Below are positions 1-9,281 of a stretch of DNA of 64,000 nt, piece after piece. The notes under the pieces are model-generated. The model was not told the origin of the DNA, made no database searches, and saw only the letters and a program-made list of their open reading frames with translations. This DNA is from Haloarcula sp. DT43 (lineage in GTDB: Archaea > Halobacteriota > Halobacteria > Halobacteriales > Haloarculaceae): the NCBI RefSeq assembly GCF_037078405.1, contig NZ_JAYMGZ010000002.1, positions 124,001 to 188,000 of the forward strand, written 5' to 3'. A program made the translations under genes and the position numbers. Numbering within the stretch: the stretch's first letter is position 1; every line of letters begins with the position of its first letter.

Positions 1-944
1 ACGGCGGGTACCTCGACGCGGTCCAGCACGTCCTTGACGACGGTCGCGGGGTCGACGCCGCGGACGCCCGCGTCGGCGGTCAGCACGAGCCGGTGGGCGA
101 ACGCCGCCACGGCGACGCTGGTCACGTCGTCCGGCACGGCGTAGTCGCGCCCGTCCAGCACCGCGGCGGCGCGGGTCGCCTCGAACAGCCGCTGGATGCC
201 ACGGGGGGAGACGCCCACGTCCACGCGGTCGTCCTCGCGGGTGGCCCGCCCGAGTTCGACCACGTAGTCCCTGAGCTTCCCGTCGACGGTGACCGACTCG
301 ACGGCCCGCTGGAGCGCGGGGATGCGCTCGCCGTCGATGACGCTGGTGACGCTCGGGGCCTGTGCCGTCCGGTCGGCCCGCCGGTCGATGAGTTCGCGCT
401 CGCCGCCGAAGTCGGGGTAGCCCATCGACGTCTTGACGATGAAGCGGTCCCGCTGGGCCTCCGGCAGGCCGAAGGTCCCCTCCTGCTCGACGGGGTTCTG
501 CGTGGCGATGACGAAGAACGGCTCTGGCAGGTCGTGAGTCACGCCGTCGACGGTCACCTGCTTCTCGCCCATCGCCTCCAGCAGGGCGGCCTGGGTCTTG
601 GGCGGCGCGCGGTTGATTTCGTCGGCCAGCACGACGTTGGCGAAGACGGGGCCGGGCTGGAAGTCGAACTCGCCGGTGGCCTCGTTGAACACGTTCGAGC
701 CGGTGATGTCGGACGGCAGCAGGTCCGGCGTGAACTGCACCCGCTTGAAGGAGAGGTCGAGCGCCGTCGCGAACGACCGGGCGGTGAGGGTCTTCCCCGT
801 GCCGGGCACGTCTTCCAGCAGGACGTGCCCCCGGGCGAGAATCCCGGTCATGACGGTTTCGAGGAAGCGGTCGTCGGCGATGACGGCACTGCCGACGGCG
901 TCGAGAATCTGTCGGCTGGTTCGTCCGGCAGTGTCGTGGTCCAT
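1..944 (-). CDS. MoxR-family AAA+ ATPase, C-terminus cut by window edge
   Basis: This is a MoxR-type AAA+ ATPase, a chaperone-like ATPase that usually acts with von Willebrand factor A proteins on maturation of complexes or membrane proteins. The Walker A motif GTGKT is near residues 48-52, followed by Walker B (LADEINR, near residue 108) and the family stretch PPKTQAALLEAM. The reading frame is open to base 1, so about 314 residues are visible and the C-terminal lid is incomplete. The ATG at 942-944 begins MDHDTAGRTS. The target is unknown because its usual partners (DUF58 and vWA proteins) would lie left of the window. Confidence 0.9.
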   Translation of the reverse strand, partial: MDHDTAGRTSRQILDAVGSAVIADDRFLETVMTGILARGHVLLEDVPGTGKTLTARSFATALDLSFKRVQFTPDLLPSDITGSNVFNEATGEFDFQPGPVFANVVLADEINRAPPKTQAALLEAMGEKQVTVDGVTHDLPEPFFVIATQNPVEQEGTFGLPEAQRDRFIVKTSMGYPDFGGERELIDRRADRTAQAPSVTSVIDGERIPALQRAVESVTVDGKLRDYVVELGRATREDDRVDVGVSPRGIQRLFEATRAAAVLDGRDYAVPDDVTSVAVAAFAHRLVLTADAGVRGVDPATVVKDVLDRVEVPA

Positions 945-1052
945 ACCGGCGTGTCGACAGCCTCCGACAAATACCCTCTCCCTCGGTTTCGCCGGCCGGC
1001 GGCCGGGCCCGTGCCACGCTATCACAATAAGAGAGTATTGCCGTAACTCTGA

Positions 1053-1061
1053 GTTATAGAT
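1053..1061 (+). promoter_or_regulatory. TATA-like box before metY
   Basis: The A/T-rich stretch GTTATAGA lies about 28-32 bases before the ATG at 1087, the spacing expected for a haloarchaeal promoter with a very short leader. It is assigned by position and composition only. Confidence 0.45.
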
Positions 1062-1086
1062 GTATGGAGATATATGCATACTGCAC

Positions 1087-2373
1087 ATGACCGACGACTA
1101 CGGATTCGGGACGCGCTGTGTCCACGCCGGCCAGGAGGAGCCGGACCCGGCGACGGGGGCACGCGCGCCGCCCATCTATCAGACCTCCTCGTACGTCTTC
1201 GAGGACGCCGATACCGCGGCCGACCGGTACGCCCTGGAAGACGACGGCAACGTCTACTCGCGGTTCGACAACCCCACCGTTCGGATGCTCGAAACCCGCA
1301 TCGCGTCGCTGGAAAACGCGGTCGACGCCGTCGCCACCGGGTCCGGGATGGCCGCCCTCGACGCCGGGACCTTCGTCCTCGCGGCCGCCGGTGACAACAT
1401 CGTGACGGCCTCCTCCATCTACGGCGGCACCCACTCGTACTTCTCGAAGGCCGCCAGCCGCCGGGGCATCGAGACCCGTTTCGTCGACACGCTCGACCCG
1501 GACGCCTACGCGGAGGCCATCGACGAGGATACTGCCTACGTCCACTTCGAGACCATCGGCAACCCCTCGCTCGTGGTGCCACCGATGGAGGACATCGCCG
1601 AGGTGGCCCACGACCACGGCGTACCGGTCTTCGTCGACAACACGTTCGGGACGCCGGCGCTCTGTAACCCGCTCGACCACGGCGTGGACCTCCTCTGGGA
1701 GTCGACGACAAAGTGGATTCACGGCTCCGGGACGACCGTCGGCGGCGTCCTCGTCGACGGCGGCTCGTTCCCCTGGGACGAGTACCCCGAGAAGTTCCCG
1801 GAACTGGGCGGCGAGAACGAGGCCTTCGGCAAGAACTTCTCCGAGGCCTTCGGCGACCGCGCCTTTTCCGTGGCCGCCCGCCAGCGCGCCCTCCGCTCGC
1901 TGGGCGACGGCCAGAAACCGTTCGACGCCTGGGCGACCCTCCAGGGGACCGAGACGCTCTCCCTGCGGATGGAACGGCACTGCGAGAACGCGATGACGGT
2001 CGCTCGGCACCTCGACGACCACCCCGAGGTCGCCTGGGTCACCTACCCCGGGCTGGAGAGCCACGAGACCCACGACCTCGCGTCGGAGTACCTCTCGGGC
2101 GGGTACGGCGGCATCGTCACCTTCGGACTGGAGGCCGGCTACGACGCCGGGCGGCGGTTCTGCGAGGAGACCGACCTCGCGCAGTTCCTCGCCAACATCG
2201 GCGACGCGAAGACGCTGGTCATCCACCCGGCCTCGACCACCCACGCCCAACTCAGCGAGGCGGAACAGCGCGCCAGCGGCGTCACGCCCGACCTGGTCCG
2301 GATGAGCGTCGGCATCGAGGACCCCGAGGACGTCGTCGCGGACATCGACGACGCCATCGCCCGTGTAACATGA
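1087..2373 (+). CDS. metY: O-acetylhomoserine sulfhydrylase (PLP-dependent)
   Basis: This enzyme of the Cys/Met-metabolism PLP family converts O-acetylhomoserine plus sulfide (or a thiol) to homocysteine or methionine in the cytoplasm. It is 428 residues, the usual MetY length. The PLP lysine is K209 in [10 protein letters not shown], and TRCVHAGQ at the N-terminus is typical. The ATG at 1087 (MTDDYGFGT) is preferred over the in-frame ATG at 1060, because it begins the conserved N-terminus and fits the TATA box. It overlaps metX by 4 bases (ATGA), so the two are translationally coupled and make successive steps. A cystathionine synthase or lyase role is less likely given the metX neighbour. 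Confidence 0.93.
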   Translation: MTDDYGFGTRCVHAGQEEPDPATGARAPPIYQTSSYVFEDADTAADRYALEDDGNVYSRFDNPTVRMLETRIASLENAVDAVATGSGMAALDAGTFVLAAAGDNIVTASSIYGGTHSYFSKAASRRGIETRFVDTLDPDAYAEAIDEDTAYVHFETIGNPSLVVPPMEDIAEVAHDHGVPVFVDNTFGTPALCNPLDHGVDLLWESTTKWIHGSGTTVGGVLVDGGSFPWDEYPEKFPELGGENEAFGKNFSEAFGDRAFSVAARQRALRSLGDGQKPFDAWATLQGTETLSLRMERHCENAMTVARHLDDHPEVAWVTYPGLESHETHDLASEYLSGGYGGIVTFGLEAGYDAGRRFCEETDLAQFLANIGDAKTLVIHPASTTHAQLSEAEQRASGVTPDLVRMSVGIEDPEDVVADIDDAIARVT

Positions 2374-3572
2374 ACGTCGAACACGACACCCTCTCGCTGG
2401 GCGAGTTCGAGTTCGACTCTGGGGAGACGATTCCCGACCTCGAAATCACCTACGAGGCCTACGGCGAGTTCGACGGCGACAACGCGGTGCTGGTCTGTCA
2501 CGCGCTGACCGGTAGCGCCCACGTCGCCGGCCGCGACCGCGTCGACAGCGCCGACCAGGCTCGCGCCTGGTGGGACGACATCGTCGGGCCGGGCAAGGCC
2601 ATCGACACCACGGAGTACTACGTCGTTTGCGCGAACGTGCCCGGTTCCTGTTACGGCTCGACGGGGCCGAAAAGCGAGCACCCGGAGACGGGCGAGCCCT
2701 ACGGCACCGACTTCCCGCCGGTCACCGTCGGCGACTGGACCGAGGCCCAGCGCGCCCTGCTGGACGAACTCGGGATTCCGCACCTCCACGCCGTCGTCGG
2801 CGGCAGCGTCGGCGGCATGAACGTCATCGAGTGGGCCAAGCGCCACCCCGACCACGTCGACCGCATCGTCCCCATCGCCGCCGCCGCGCGGCTGGACACG
2901 CAGTGTCTCGCGCTCGATGCCATCGCCCGCCGGGCCATCACGACCGACCCGAACTGGAACCAGGGCCACTACTACGACGGCGACCCGCCCAGCGACGGCC
3001 TGGCGCTGGCCCGCCAACTGGGCCACGTGATGTACCTCTCGAAGGCGTCGATGGAGCGCCGCTTCGGCCGCCGCGCCGCCGGCCGGGACGCCGTCCGCAC
3101 GTTCCCCACGGACGCCGCGGGCGCGTTCTTCCCGTACCGCGACGTGGAGTCGTACCTCGACTACAACGCCGAGAAGTTCACCGAGCGGTTCGACGCCAAC
3201 AGCTACCTCTACCTGACGCGGGCGATGGACAACTACGACCTCGCCGCCGGGTTCGAGTCCGACGCCGACGCGCTGGCGGCCTTCGACGGCGAGGCGCTCG
3301 TGATGTCCTTTACCGCCGACTGGCACTTCACCACCCAGCAGGCCGAGGCGCTGGCCGACTCGCTCCGGGACGCCGACGCGAACGTCGCCCACCACGTCAT
3401 CGACTCCGACCACGGCCACGACGCCTTCCTCGTCGAACCGGACAACGTCGGCCCGCCGCTGTCGGACTTCCTCGACAGCGGCGTCGCCGGCAAGGCCGTC
3501 ACCGACTCCGTCGTCGAGGACAGCCAGGAGAGCGACTTCGCGCCGGTCCACAACAGCCTCTTCTCGCGGTGA
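2370..3572 (+). CDS. metX: Homoserine O-acetyltransferase
   Basis: This alpha/beta-hydrolase-fold acyltransferase transfers acetyl from acetyl-CoA to L-homoserine, the first committed step of methionine synthesis by direct sulfhydrylation. It is 400 residues. The nucleophile elbow GGSVGGM lies near residue 145, with the acid in TADWHFTT and the base in [10 protein letters not shown] near the C-terminus, giving a Ser-Asp-His triad. The start ATG overlaps the metY stop. The frame is open far upstream, but that part is antisense-like shadow of metY. An O-succinyltransferase activity cannot be excluded from sequence alone. Confidence 0.93.
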   Translation: MNVEHDTLSLGEFEFDSGETIPDLEITYEAYGEFDGDNAVLVCHALTGSAHVAGRDRVDSADQARAWWDDIVGPGKAIDTTEYYVVCANVPGSCYGSTGPKSEHPETGEPYGTDFPPVTVGDWTEAQRALLDELGIPHLHAVVGGSVGGMNVIEWAKRHPDHVDRIVPIAAAARLDTQCLALDAIARRAITTDPNWNQGHYYDGDPPSDGLALARQLGHVMYLSKASMERRFGRRAAGRDAVRTFPTDAAGAFFPYRDVESYLDYNAEKFTERFDANSYLYLTRAMDNYDLAAGFESDADALAAFDGEALVMSFTADWHFTTQQAEALADSLRDADANVAHHVIDSDHGHDAFLVEPDNVGPPLSDFLDSGVAGKAVTDSVVEDSQESDFAPVHNSLFSR

Positions 3573-3612
3573 GCGCCGCGCTCGCCCACACCGGCCGCCG
3601 TGTGCCACGCTA

Positions 3613-3620
3613 GTATTTAT
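3613..3620 (+). promoter_or_regulatory. TATA-like box before the zinc-ribbon gene
   Basis: GTATTTAT sits about 28-35 bases before the ATG at 3648 and is the only A/T-rich block in the short gap after metX, so the zinc-ribbon gene probably has its own promoter. Confidence 0.45.
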
Positions 3621-3647
3621 CACACCTCGACCCGACAGTAACTCTGT

Positions 3648-3950
3648 ATGAGCGACATGACCACGAACATCGAAAGTGACGAGTACTCGTTCGGACAGAC
3701 GGTGTACGACGAGGACGGCACCGCGCTCGGGACCATCCGCGGGTTCGACGAGCACGGCTTCTACGTCACGGTCGAGGACGGCATCGAGGCGCTGTCGAGC
3801 GAACACCTCAGCGCCGGGGCCGCGGGTGAGGCCGAACTGATGTGGCGCTGCTGGGAATGTGGCGAGATGGGACAGATAGAGGACATCCCCGAGGAGTGCC
3901 CGTCCTGTGGCGCACCGAAGGAGGACATCTACTACTGGCAGGAGGACTGA
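3648..3950 (+). CDS. Small zinc-ribbon (rubredoxin-like) protein
   Basis: This 100-residue cytoplasmic protein has an N-terminal half (about 10-60) that looks like a small beta-barrel, PRC-like, with repeated Gly turns. The C-terminal zinc ribbon has Cys68, Cys71, Cys84 and Cys87 (CWEC...CPSC). It resembles the haloarchaeal DUF7130 / rubredoxin-like group by memory. A metal-binding or redox role is an inference. It follows metX with its own TATA box and no overlap. An alternative start is the ATG at 3657. Confidence 0.75.
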   Translation: MSDMTTNIESDEYSFGQTVYDEDGTALGTIRGFDEHGFYVTVEDGIEALSSEHLSAGAAGEAELMWRCWECGEMGQIEDIPEECPSCGAPKEDIYYWQED

Positions 3951-3993
3951 GCCGGGCCGTTGCCGGCCCCGTCTGCTGTCTGCAGAGTCGGCA

Positions 3994-4548
3994 CTACGCT
4001 CGTTCGAACCGCTCCGCCGTGGCCGGTCCGACTGCCTCCCGAACCGTCTCGGCGGCCGACGGCGGGAGCGAGAACCGCAGCGTCGTCCAGTCCCGTTCGA
4101 CGACCGCCCGTCCGTCGTCGTCACAGACGACCGCGTACACCAGCGACTCGCCGTAGACCCGCGCCAGCGCGTCGAACGTCCCCGCCGTCAGCGGCACCGT
4201 CCCGGTCGTGTGCGTGTCGGTAGCTGACACGTCGGTGTGGCCCGCAATCGTCTCGACGGCGAACCGCTCCCCGACGGGCGGGTCCCGCCGCCCGACGCCG
4301 AGGTGGACGAACGCTTTTTCCGGAGCCCGCGGTGACGCGTCCAGCACCGCTGCGAGCACGTCCAGTCCGACCGCTTCGTCGGGGTCAGATAGCTCGAACC
4401 GCTGTGTGGTCTCGTCCTGTGGCCAGGTTGGTCCCGGCTCGCCGCCGCCGAGTCCCTCCCACGCCGTGACAATCGTCTCGGTCAGTTGGTCGATACCAAT
4501 CTCGTCGATGGCCCGGACTACCGCCTCGGCGTCGTCGGAGTCGCCCAT
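3994..4548 (-). CDS. Haloarchaeal protein of unknown function
   Basis: This 184-residue soluble acidic protein has no signal peptide, membrane segment or recognisable catalytic motif. The sequence reads like a two-part alpha/beta domain with a conserved-looking C-terminus (LPPSAAETVREAVGPATAERFERA region). The ATG at 4546-4548 (MGDSDDAEAV) is chosen. The longer frame back to 4794 would run through the divergent ketopantoate reductase gene. It is divergent from panE across 87 bases. I do not recognise a function. Confidence 0.6.
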   Translation of the reverse strand: MGDSDDAEAVVRAIDEIGIDQLTETIVTAWEGLGGGEPGPTWPQDETTQRFELSDPDEAVGLDVLAAVLDASPRAPEKAFVHLGVGRRDPPVGERFAVETIAGHTDVSATDTHTTGTVPLTAGTFDALARVYGESLVYAVVCDDDGRAVVERDWTTLRFSLPPSAAETVREAVGPATAERFERA

Positions 4549-4635
4549 GGCCGCCCGTTCGTCGCTCGCGGCCAAGTGCGTGCTGGTTCCCCCGCCGGTG
4601 ATGGATTTTTGTCCGGGCCCGCCCTGTCCGTCGGT

Positions 4636-5517
4636 ATGGACATCGCCGTCGTTGGGGCCGGGAGCCTCGGCAGCCTCGTCGGTGGCCTGCTCGCCCGCGA
4701 ACACGACGTGACGCTCGTGGGCCGGGAGCCACACGTGGATCGGGTCGCCGAGCGCGGTCTCTCCGTGGTCGGGACCGAGTCGTTCCGGGTCCATCCGAGC
4801 GCGCGGACGACGGTTCCCCAGAGCGCCGACCTCGCGCTGGTGGCGGTGAAGGCCTACGACACCGCCGACGCCGCCGCGGCCCTCGCTGACTGCGCGTTCG
4901 ACGCCTGCCTCTCACTCCAGAACGGGATGGGAAACGAGGAGACGCTCGCCGCCGCACTCGACTGTCCGGTGCTCGCGGGGACGTGCTCCTACGGCGCGCG
5001 GCTCCGGGAGCCGGGCACCGTCGCGTTCACCGGCCGCGGCGAGGTCGTGCTGGGGGACCGCGACGGCGGCCAGTCAGCGGTCGCCGACTGGGCGGGCGCG
5101 GCGTTCCGGGCCGCCAGCGTCGAGACGACCGTCGCGACCGACATGCCGACGCGGCTCTGGGAGAAGCTCGCGGTCAACACCGGCATCAACGCGGTGACGG
5201 CGCTCGCCCGCGTGGCGAACGGTGCGCTGGCCGACCCGCCGGCCGACGGCCTCGCCGCGGACGCGGCCCGGGAGACGGCCGCCGTCGCCCGCGAGCAGGG
5301 CGTCGACCTCTCCGACGAGCGCGCGGTGTCGCTCCTCGAAGGGGTCGTCGGCGACACCGCCGCCAACCGCTCGTCGATGCTCCAGGACGTCTCGGCCGGC
5401 CAGCGGACGGAAATCGACGCCATCAACGGCTACGTCGCCGACACCGCGACGGCACCGGTCCCGGTCAACGAGACGCTCGCCGCCCTCGTGCGGACGTGGG
5501 AGCGACACCGCGGGTAG
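4636..5517 (+). CDS. panE: 2-dehydropantoate 2-reductase (ketopantoate reductase)
   Basis: This reductase uses NADPH to reduce 2-dehydropantoate to pantoate for CoA synthesis. The dinucleotide motif GAGSLG is at residues 7-12. The catalytic lysine is K177 in LWEKLAVNTGINAVTAL, the KxxxN pattern of the family. It is 293 residues, as usual. The ATG at 4636 puts the Rossmann beta-strand at residue 1; the frame extends upstream to 4486, but that overlaps the divergent gene. Some PanE-like paralogues act on other 2-oxoacids, so specificity is inferred. Confidence 0.85.
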   Translation: MDIAVVGAGSLGSLVGGLLAREHDVTLVGREPHVDRVAERGLSVVGTESFRVHPSARTTVPQSADLALVAVKAYDTADAAAALADCAFDACLSLQNGMGNEETLAAALDCPVLAGTCSYGARLREPGTVAFTGRGEVVLGDRDGGQSAVADWAGAAFRAASVETTVATDMPTRLWEKLAVNTGINAVTALARVANGALADPPADGLAADAARETAAVAREQGVDLSDERAVSLLEGVVGDTAANRSSMLQDVSAGQRTEIDAINGYVADTATAPVPVNETLAALVRTWERHRG

Positions 5518-5703
5518 CGTGGTGGACCCGACATCAGCGCCCATCGGCGCTCGGTGCCCGTGTCACCGGCCTCAGTGGGGATGACACAACCGCTAAATAC
5601 AGCGTCGCCGATGGCTCTCATATGACCGCACGAACCGCCGGACGGCGTCTCAGAGCGTCGCGCCGTCCTGCTGGCGGACCTGCACGGCTCGGAGGGGACT
5701 GGT

Positions 5704-6879
5704 ATGACAGCGAGTGACGCCGCCGGTACCCGAATCGTCGACTACGAACTGTTCGAGGTGCCGCCGCGGTGGCTGTTCCTGCGACTGGAGACGGCCGACG
5801 GCACCGTCGGCTGGGGCGAACCCGTCGTCGAGGGGCGGGCCCACACCGTCCGCGCCGCCGTCGAGGAACTGCTCGACAGCTATCTCGTCGGGGAGAACCC
5901 CGAGGACATCCAGGACCACTGGCAGGCGATGTACCGCGGCGGCTTCTACCGCGGCGGCCCGGTCCTGATGTCGGCCATCGCCGGCATCGACCAGGCGCTG
6001 TGGGACATCAAGGGCAAGCAACTGGGCGCGCCGGTCCACCAGCTCCTGGGGGGCCAGGCCCGGGGCCGCATCCGCGTCTACCAGTGGATCGGCGGCGACG
6101 AGCCGTCGGACGTGGCCGACGCCGCCCGCGAGCAGGTCGAGGCCGGGTTCACGGCGCTGAAGATGAACGCCACGCCCGAAATCGAGCGGGTCGACACCCC
6201 GGCGACGGTCGAGGCCGCCGCGACCCGGCTCCGGGAAGTGCGCGAGGCCGTCGGTCCCGAGGTCGACATCGGCGTCGACTTCCACGGCCGCGTGACGAAG
6301 CCGATGGTCAAGCGGCTGGCCTCGGCGATGGAGCCCTACGACCCGATGTTCATCGAGGAGCCGGTCCTGCCGGAGCACAACGACGCGCTGCCGGCGCTTG
6401 CGGCCCACACTGACATCCCTATCGCCACGGGCGAGCGGATGTACTCGCGGTGGGACTACAAGGAGGTGTTCGAGGACGGGGCCGTCGACGTGATTCAGCC
6501 CGACCTCTCACACGCCGGCGGCATCACCGAGGTGTACAAGATAGCGTCGATGGCCGAGGCCTACGACGTGGCGATGGCCCCCCACTGCCCGCTCGGCCCC
6601 GTCGCGCTGGCCTCCTGTGTCCAGGTCGACGCCTGCTCGCCCAACGCCCTCATCCAGGAGCAGAGCATCGACATCCACTACAACGAGACCTCCGACGTGC
6701 TCGACTACCTGGCCGACCCGTCGGTGTTCGACTACGAGGACGGCTTCGTCACCGTGCCGACCGACCCCGGCCTTGGAATCGAGATTGACGAGGCGTTCCT
6801 CCGCGAGCAGTCCCAGCAGGACGTGGACTGGCACAACCCGGTCTGGCGACACGACGACGGCAGCGTCGCCGAGTGGTAG
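5704..6879 (+). CDS. Sugar-acid dehydratase of the enolase superfamily (galactonate/gluconate dehydratase type)
   Basis: This mandelate-racemase/enolase family enzyme has 391 residues. Mg ligands are Asp192 (DFHGR), Glu218 (FIEEPVL) and Glu244 (TGERM), spaced 26 and 26, and the C-terminal barrel has the APHCPLGP motif. From memory the sequence closely parallels E. coli D-galactonate dehydratase along its length. In haloarchaea such enzymes dehydrate gluconate or galactonate to 2-keto-3-deoxy acids for the semi-phosphorylative Entner-Doudoroff route, which agrees with the KDPG aldolase at 37439. Exact substrate is not decided. The ATG at 5704 is used; a short upstream ORF from 5621 is not convincing. 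Confidence 0.88.
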   Translation: MTASDAAGTRIVDYELFEVPPRWLFLRLETADGTVGWGEPVVEGRAHTVRAAVEELLDSYLVGENPEDIQDHWQAMYRGGFYRGGPVLMSAIAGIDQALWDIKGKQLGAPVHQLLGGQARGRIRVYQWIGGDEPSDVADAAREQVEAGFTALKMNATPEIERVDTPATVEAAATRLREVREAVGPEVDIGVDFHGRVTKPMVKRLASAMEPYDPMFIEEPVLPEHNDALPALAAHTDIPIATGERMYSRWDYKEVFEDGAVDVIQPDLSHAGGITEVYKIASMAEAYDVAMAPHCPLGPVALASCVQVDACSPNALIQEQSIDIHYNETSDVLDYLADPSVFDYEDGFVTVPTDPGLGIEIDEAFLREQSQQDVDWHNPVWRHDDGSVAEW

Positions 6880-6983
6880 GCCGACTCGCCGTCCGCGGTT
6901 CTCGCGGACCCGGTCGCGACGATTGACGGCGCGGCCACGTACCAAAGGAAAGGGCTCATATCCCGCGCCCGATAGGTACCTGT

Positions 6984-7643
6984 ATGGCCTCCTCCACGTC
7001 GTGGAAGCGCGATTTCGCGAGCGGGCTCATCGTCCTGTTGCCCCTGCTGGTGACGGTTTACGTCATCCTCTATCTCTACTCCATCCTCGCGTCCGCGGCG
7101 GTCATCCCGGCAATCGACGCCGAACTGCTGGGGGCGCTCGGGCTCCCTTCGGGCACCACCGCCGTCGAACTCGCGCGAGTGTTCACGACGCTGATTATCT
7201 TCGTGCTCATCGTGTTCTCCATCGGGTACCTGATGCGGACGGCCTTCGGCGACATCGTCGAGCGGGCCATCGACGACGCGATGAACCACGTCCCCGGGCT
7301 GCGGGTGGTGTACAACGCCTCGAAGATGGCGGTCGAGACGGCCGTCTCGGGGACCGAGGACCTCCAGAAGCCGGTGAAAATCGAGGTATGGGACGGGATG
7401 CGGATGACGGCGTTCAAGACGGGCCAGACGACCGACGACGGCCGCGACGTGCTCTTCCTGCCGACCGCGCCGAACATCACGACCGGCTACGTCGTCGAGG
7501 TCGAACCCCACCGCTACGAGGAAGTCGACGAGCGCGTCGAAGAAGCGCTGACGCGCATCCTCAGCGCCGGGTTCGGCGACACGGACCGCAGCAACGCGAC
7601 GCCGATTCCGGTCGCGGACGAGGAGGAACTCGCGGACGACTAG
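6984..7643 (+). CDS. DUF502 family membrane protein
   Basis: This 219-residue protein has two strong membrane segments (about residues 13-35 and 60-85), each preceded by charged residues, and a soluble C-terminal domain with PTAPNITTGYVVEVE. It matches the DUF502 family, whose start (SWKRDFASGLIVLLPLLVTVYV) is very recognisable. The family has no proven function. It is inner-membrane by prediction and monocistronic, with the ATG at 6984 following an A/T-rich patch (CTCATATCC). Confidence 0.85.
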   Translation: MASSTSWKRDFASGLIVLLPLLVTVYVILYLYSILASAAVIPAIDAELLGALGLPSGTTAVELARVFTTLIIFVLIVFSIGYLMRTAFGDIVERAIDDAMNHVPGLRVVYNASKMAVETAVSGTEDLQKPVKIEVWDGMRMTAFKTGQTTDDGRDVLFLPTAPNITTGYVVEVEPHRYEEVDERVEEALTRILSAGFGDTDRSNATPIPVADEEELADD

Positions 7644-7652
7644 TAGCGCCGC

Positions 7653-8585
7653 TCAGACGTAGCGGAACCACTCTTCGCGGTCGCCGCTCTCGATGACGTC
7701 GAAGAAGGCCGACTGGATGTCGTCGGTGACCGGCCCTTTCGTCCCCTCGCCGATTTCGTTGTCGTCGACGCTCCGGATGGGCGTGACCTCCGCGGCCGTG
7801 CCGGTGAAGAACAGCTCGTCGGCGGTGTACAGTTCGCCCCGGGAGATGGTGGCCTCCTCGTGGACGGTGTAGCCCATCTCCTCGGCGAGCGTGATGGCGG
7901 TGTTGCGGGTGATGCCTTCGAGGATGCTCTCGGCCAGTCCGGGCGTGTAGATTTCCCCGTCGCGGACCACGAAGACGTTCTCGCCCGGCCCCTCGGCGAC
8001 GTTGCCCTCCTTGTTCAGGACGATGGCCTCTGTGTAGCCGTTCCGGCGGGCCTCCTCGCCGGCGAGCATGCTGTTGACGTACAGGCCCGTGGTCTTGATG
8101 TTGGTCGGAATCTGGCTGGAGGCGTGTTTGCGCCAGGACGACACCATCACGTCGACGCCGTCCTCCAGGGCCTCCTCGCCCAGATACGCGCCCCAGGGCC
8201 AGGCCGCGATGGTGGTCTTCGTCGGGCAGTTCTTCGGGCTCACGCCCAGCGAATTGAAGCCGTAGTAGACGATGGGGCGGATGTAACACGACTCGAAGCC
8301 CTCGGAGCGGATGAGCTCCGTCGTCGCCTCGGTGAGTTCCGCTTTGCTGAACTCGATGTCGAGGTCGTAGGGCTTGGCGGACTTGTACAGTCGGTCGAGG
8401 TGCTCCTCCCAGCGGAAGATGGCCGGGCCCTGTTCGGTGTCGTAGCAGCGGACGCCCTCGAAGACGCCGGTCCCGTAGTGCAGCGCGTGGGTGAGGACGT
8501 GAGTCTGTGCGTCCTCGAAGTCGACGAACTCGCCGTCCATCCAGATGCGGTCGGCCCCCTCGAACATCTCCGGGCGGTCGCTCAT
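7653..8585 (-). CDS. ilvE: Branched-chain amino-acid aminotransferase
   Basis: This fold-type IV PLP aminotransferase makes Leu, Ile and Val from their 2-oxo acids with glutamate. It is 310 residues. The PLP lysine is K164 (NIKTTGLYVNS), with the family pieces HYGTGVFEGVRCY and FFTGTAAEVTPI (phosphate binding). The ATG at 8583-8585 overlaps, as ATGA, the stop of a 25-codon ORF upstream, which itself begins about 25 bases from a TATA-like box; ilvE may therefore be translated by coupling. It converges with the DUF502 gene, 9 bases apart. Confidence 0.93.
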   Translation of the reverse strand: MSDRPEMFEGADRIWMDGEFVDFEDAQTHVLTHALHYGTGVFEGVRCYDTEQGPAIFRWEEHLDRLYKSAKPYDLDIEFSKAELTEATTELIRSEGFESCYIRPIVYYGFNSLGVSPKNCPTKTTIAAWPWGAYLGEEALEDGVDVMVSSWRKHASSQIPTNIKTTGLYVNSMLAGEEARRNGYTEAIVLNKEGNVAEGPGENVFVVRDGEIYTPGLAESILEGITRNTAITLAEEMGYTVHEEATISRGELYTADELFFTGTAAEVTPIRSVDDNEIGEGTKGPVTDDIQSAFFDVIESGDREEWFRYV

Positions 8586-8659
8586 CGGCCGCCCCTCCCT
8601 GTGAGCCGGCAGTCGCGGTGCCCGCGGGTGATGCCCCCTGCTGTCTCGTCGTGTGTCAT
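8582..8659 (-). CDS. Possible 25-residue leader ORF coupled to ilvE
   Basis: This ORF of 26 codons (begins MTHDETAGG, ends TGRGGR) starts at the ATG 8657-8659. Its TGA overlaps the ilvE ATG as ATGA. A TATA-like GTTTAAG at 8681-8687 is about 25 bases upstream of its ATG, so transcription would begin near this ATG and the ORF would be leaderless. It is not enriched in Ile, Leu or Val, so classical attenuation is not indicated. It may be a coupling leader or merely a chance ORF in a 75-base leader. Confidence 0.35.
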   Translation of the reverse strand: MTHDETAGGITRGHRDCRLTGRGGR

Positions 8660-8680
8660 ATCTACTCCATTGATTCCCGT

Positions 8681-8687
8681 GTTTAAG
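8681..8687 (-). promoter_or_regulatory. TATA-like box for the ilvE leader transcript
   Basis: The minus-strand CTTAAAC lies about 25 bases before the leader-ORF ATG at 8659 and about 100 bases before ilvE. It is the best TATA-like match in the gap between ilvE and the RDD gene. Confidence 0.4.
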
Positions 8688-8735
8688 AGTGTTGACGGTC
8701 CGCCCGGCCGCGTCCAGCGCCTTACCGGGTCCACC

Positions 8736-9164
8736 CTAGCTGGAGCGGACGACGACCGTGTCCGCGACGATGTCGCCGAGCCGTTGCTTGCGGTCCGTGA
8801 CGAGCACGGCGACGATGCCGATGAGGTAAAAGGCCGGCAGCACGTCGACGATTCGCAGGAGCGTCCGTATCGCCGCAGGCCCGTACTCGATGGGGTCGCC
8901 GTCCTCCGTCACGACGACGATGCCGAGTGCCATCTTGCCGATTGTCTGTCCGTAGGTCCCTTCGAGGTAGATGTAGTAGCCGAAGCCGATGAGGAGGCCG
9001 AACAGGCTCCCGAGGACGGCGAGCCGGACCTGCCCGAGCACCCCGGTGATAGCCGACGAGACGACACCGATGAGTACGATGTCGATTATTATCGCGACGA
9101 TGCGCCGCCAGACCACGTCGCCCTCGGTGCCCATCTCGGGCCGCGGGCGTTCGAACCAGGCCAT
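8736..9164 (-). CDS. RDD-family small membrane protein
   Basis: This 142-residue integral membrane protein has three hydrophobic segments (around residues 22-45, 46-68 and 95-120 from MAWFERP). It carries the RDD hallmark pieces: VVWRRIVAIIIDIVL near the N-terminus, TYGQTIGKMALGIVVV in the middle and DRKQRLGDIVADTVVV at the end. RDD proteins are proposed to transport ions or osmolytes, and function here is unknown. The ATG at 9164 is preferred over 9185 because MACQPES adds nothing conserved. Confidence 0.8.
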   Translation of the reverse strand: MAWFERPRPEMGTEGDVVWRRIVAIIIDIVLIGVVSSAITGVLGQVRLAVLGSLFGLLIGFGYYIYLEGTYGQTIGKMALGIVVVTEDGDPIEYGPAAIRTLLRIVDVLPAFYLIGIVAVLVTDRKQRLGDIVADTVVVRSS

Positions 9165-9281
9165 ACTCTCCGGCTGACACGCCACTGATATAAATCCGGG
9201 CTAGCCGGCAGTTTCGTATCCGTCCCGAACATCACACGAGAAGCTCGGCGAACGCCCAGGCGGGCGATTGCTGCCCTCGCG

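Noticed and set aside
2139-4124. A 661-codon open frame on the minus strand antisense to metX
   Set aside because: It is a shadow of high-GC coding sequence. Its translation is rich in Arg, Gly and Val without domains, and metY/metX on the other strand are clear.
5621-5717. Small ORF MTARTAGRRL... before the dehydratase gene
   Set aside because: Arg/Gly-rich translation with no coding signature, overlapping the dehydratase start; treated as leader DNA.
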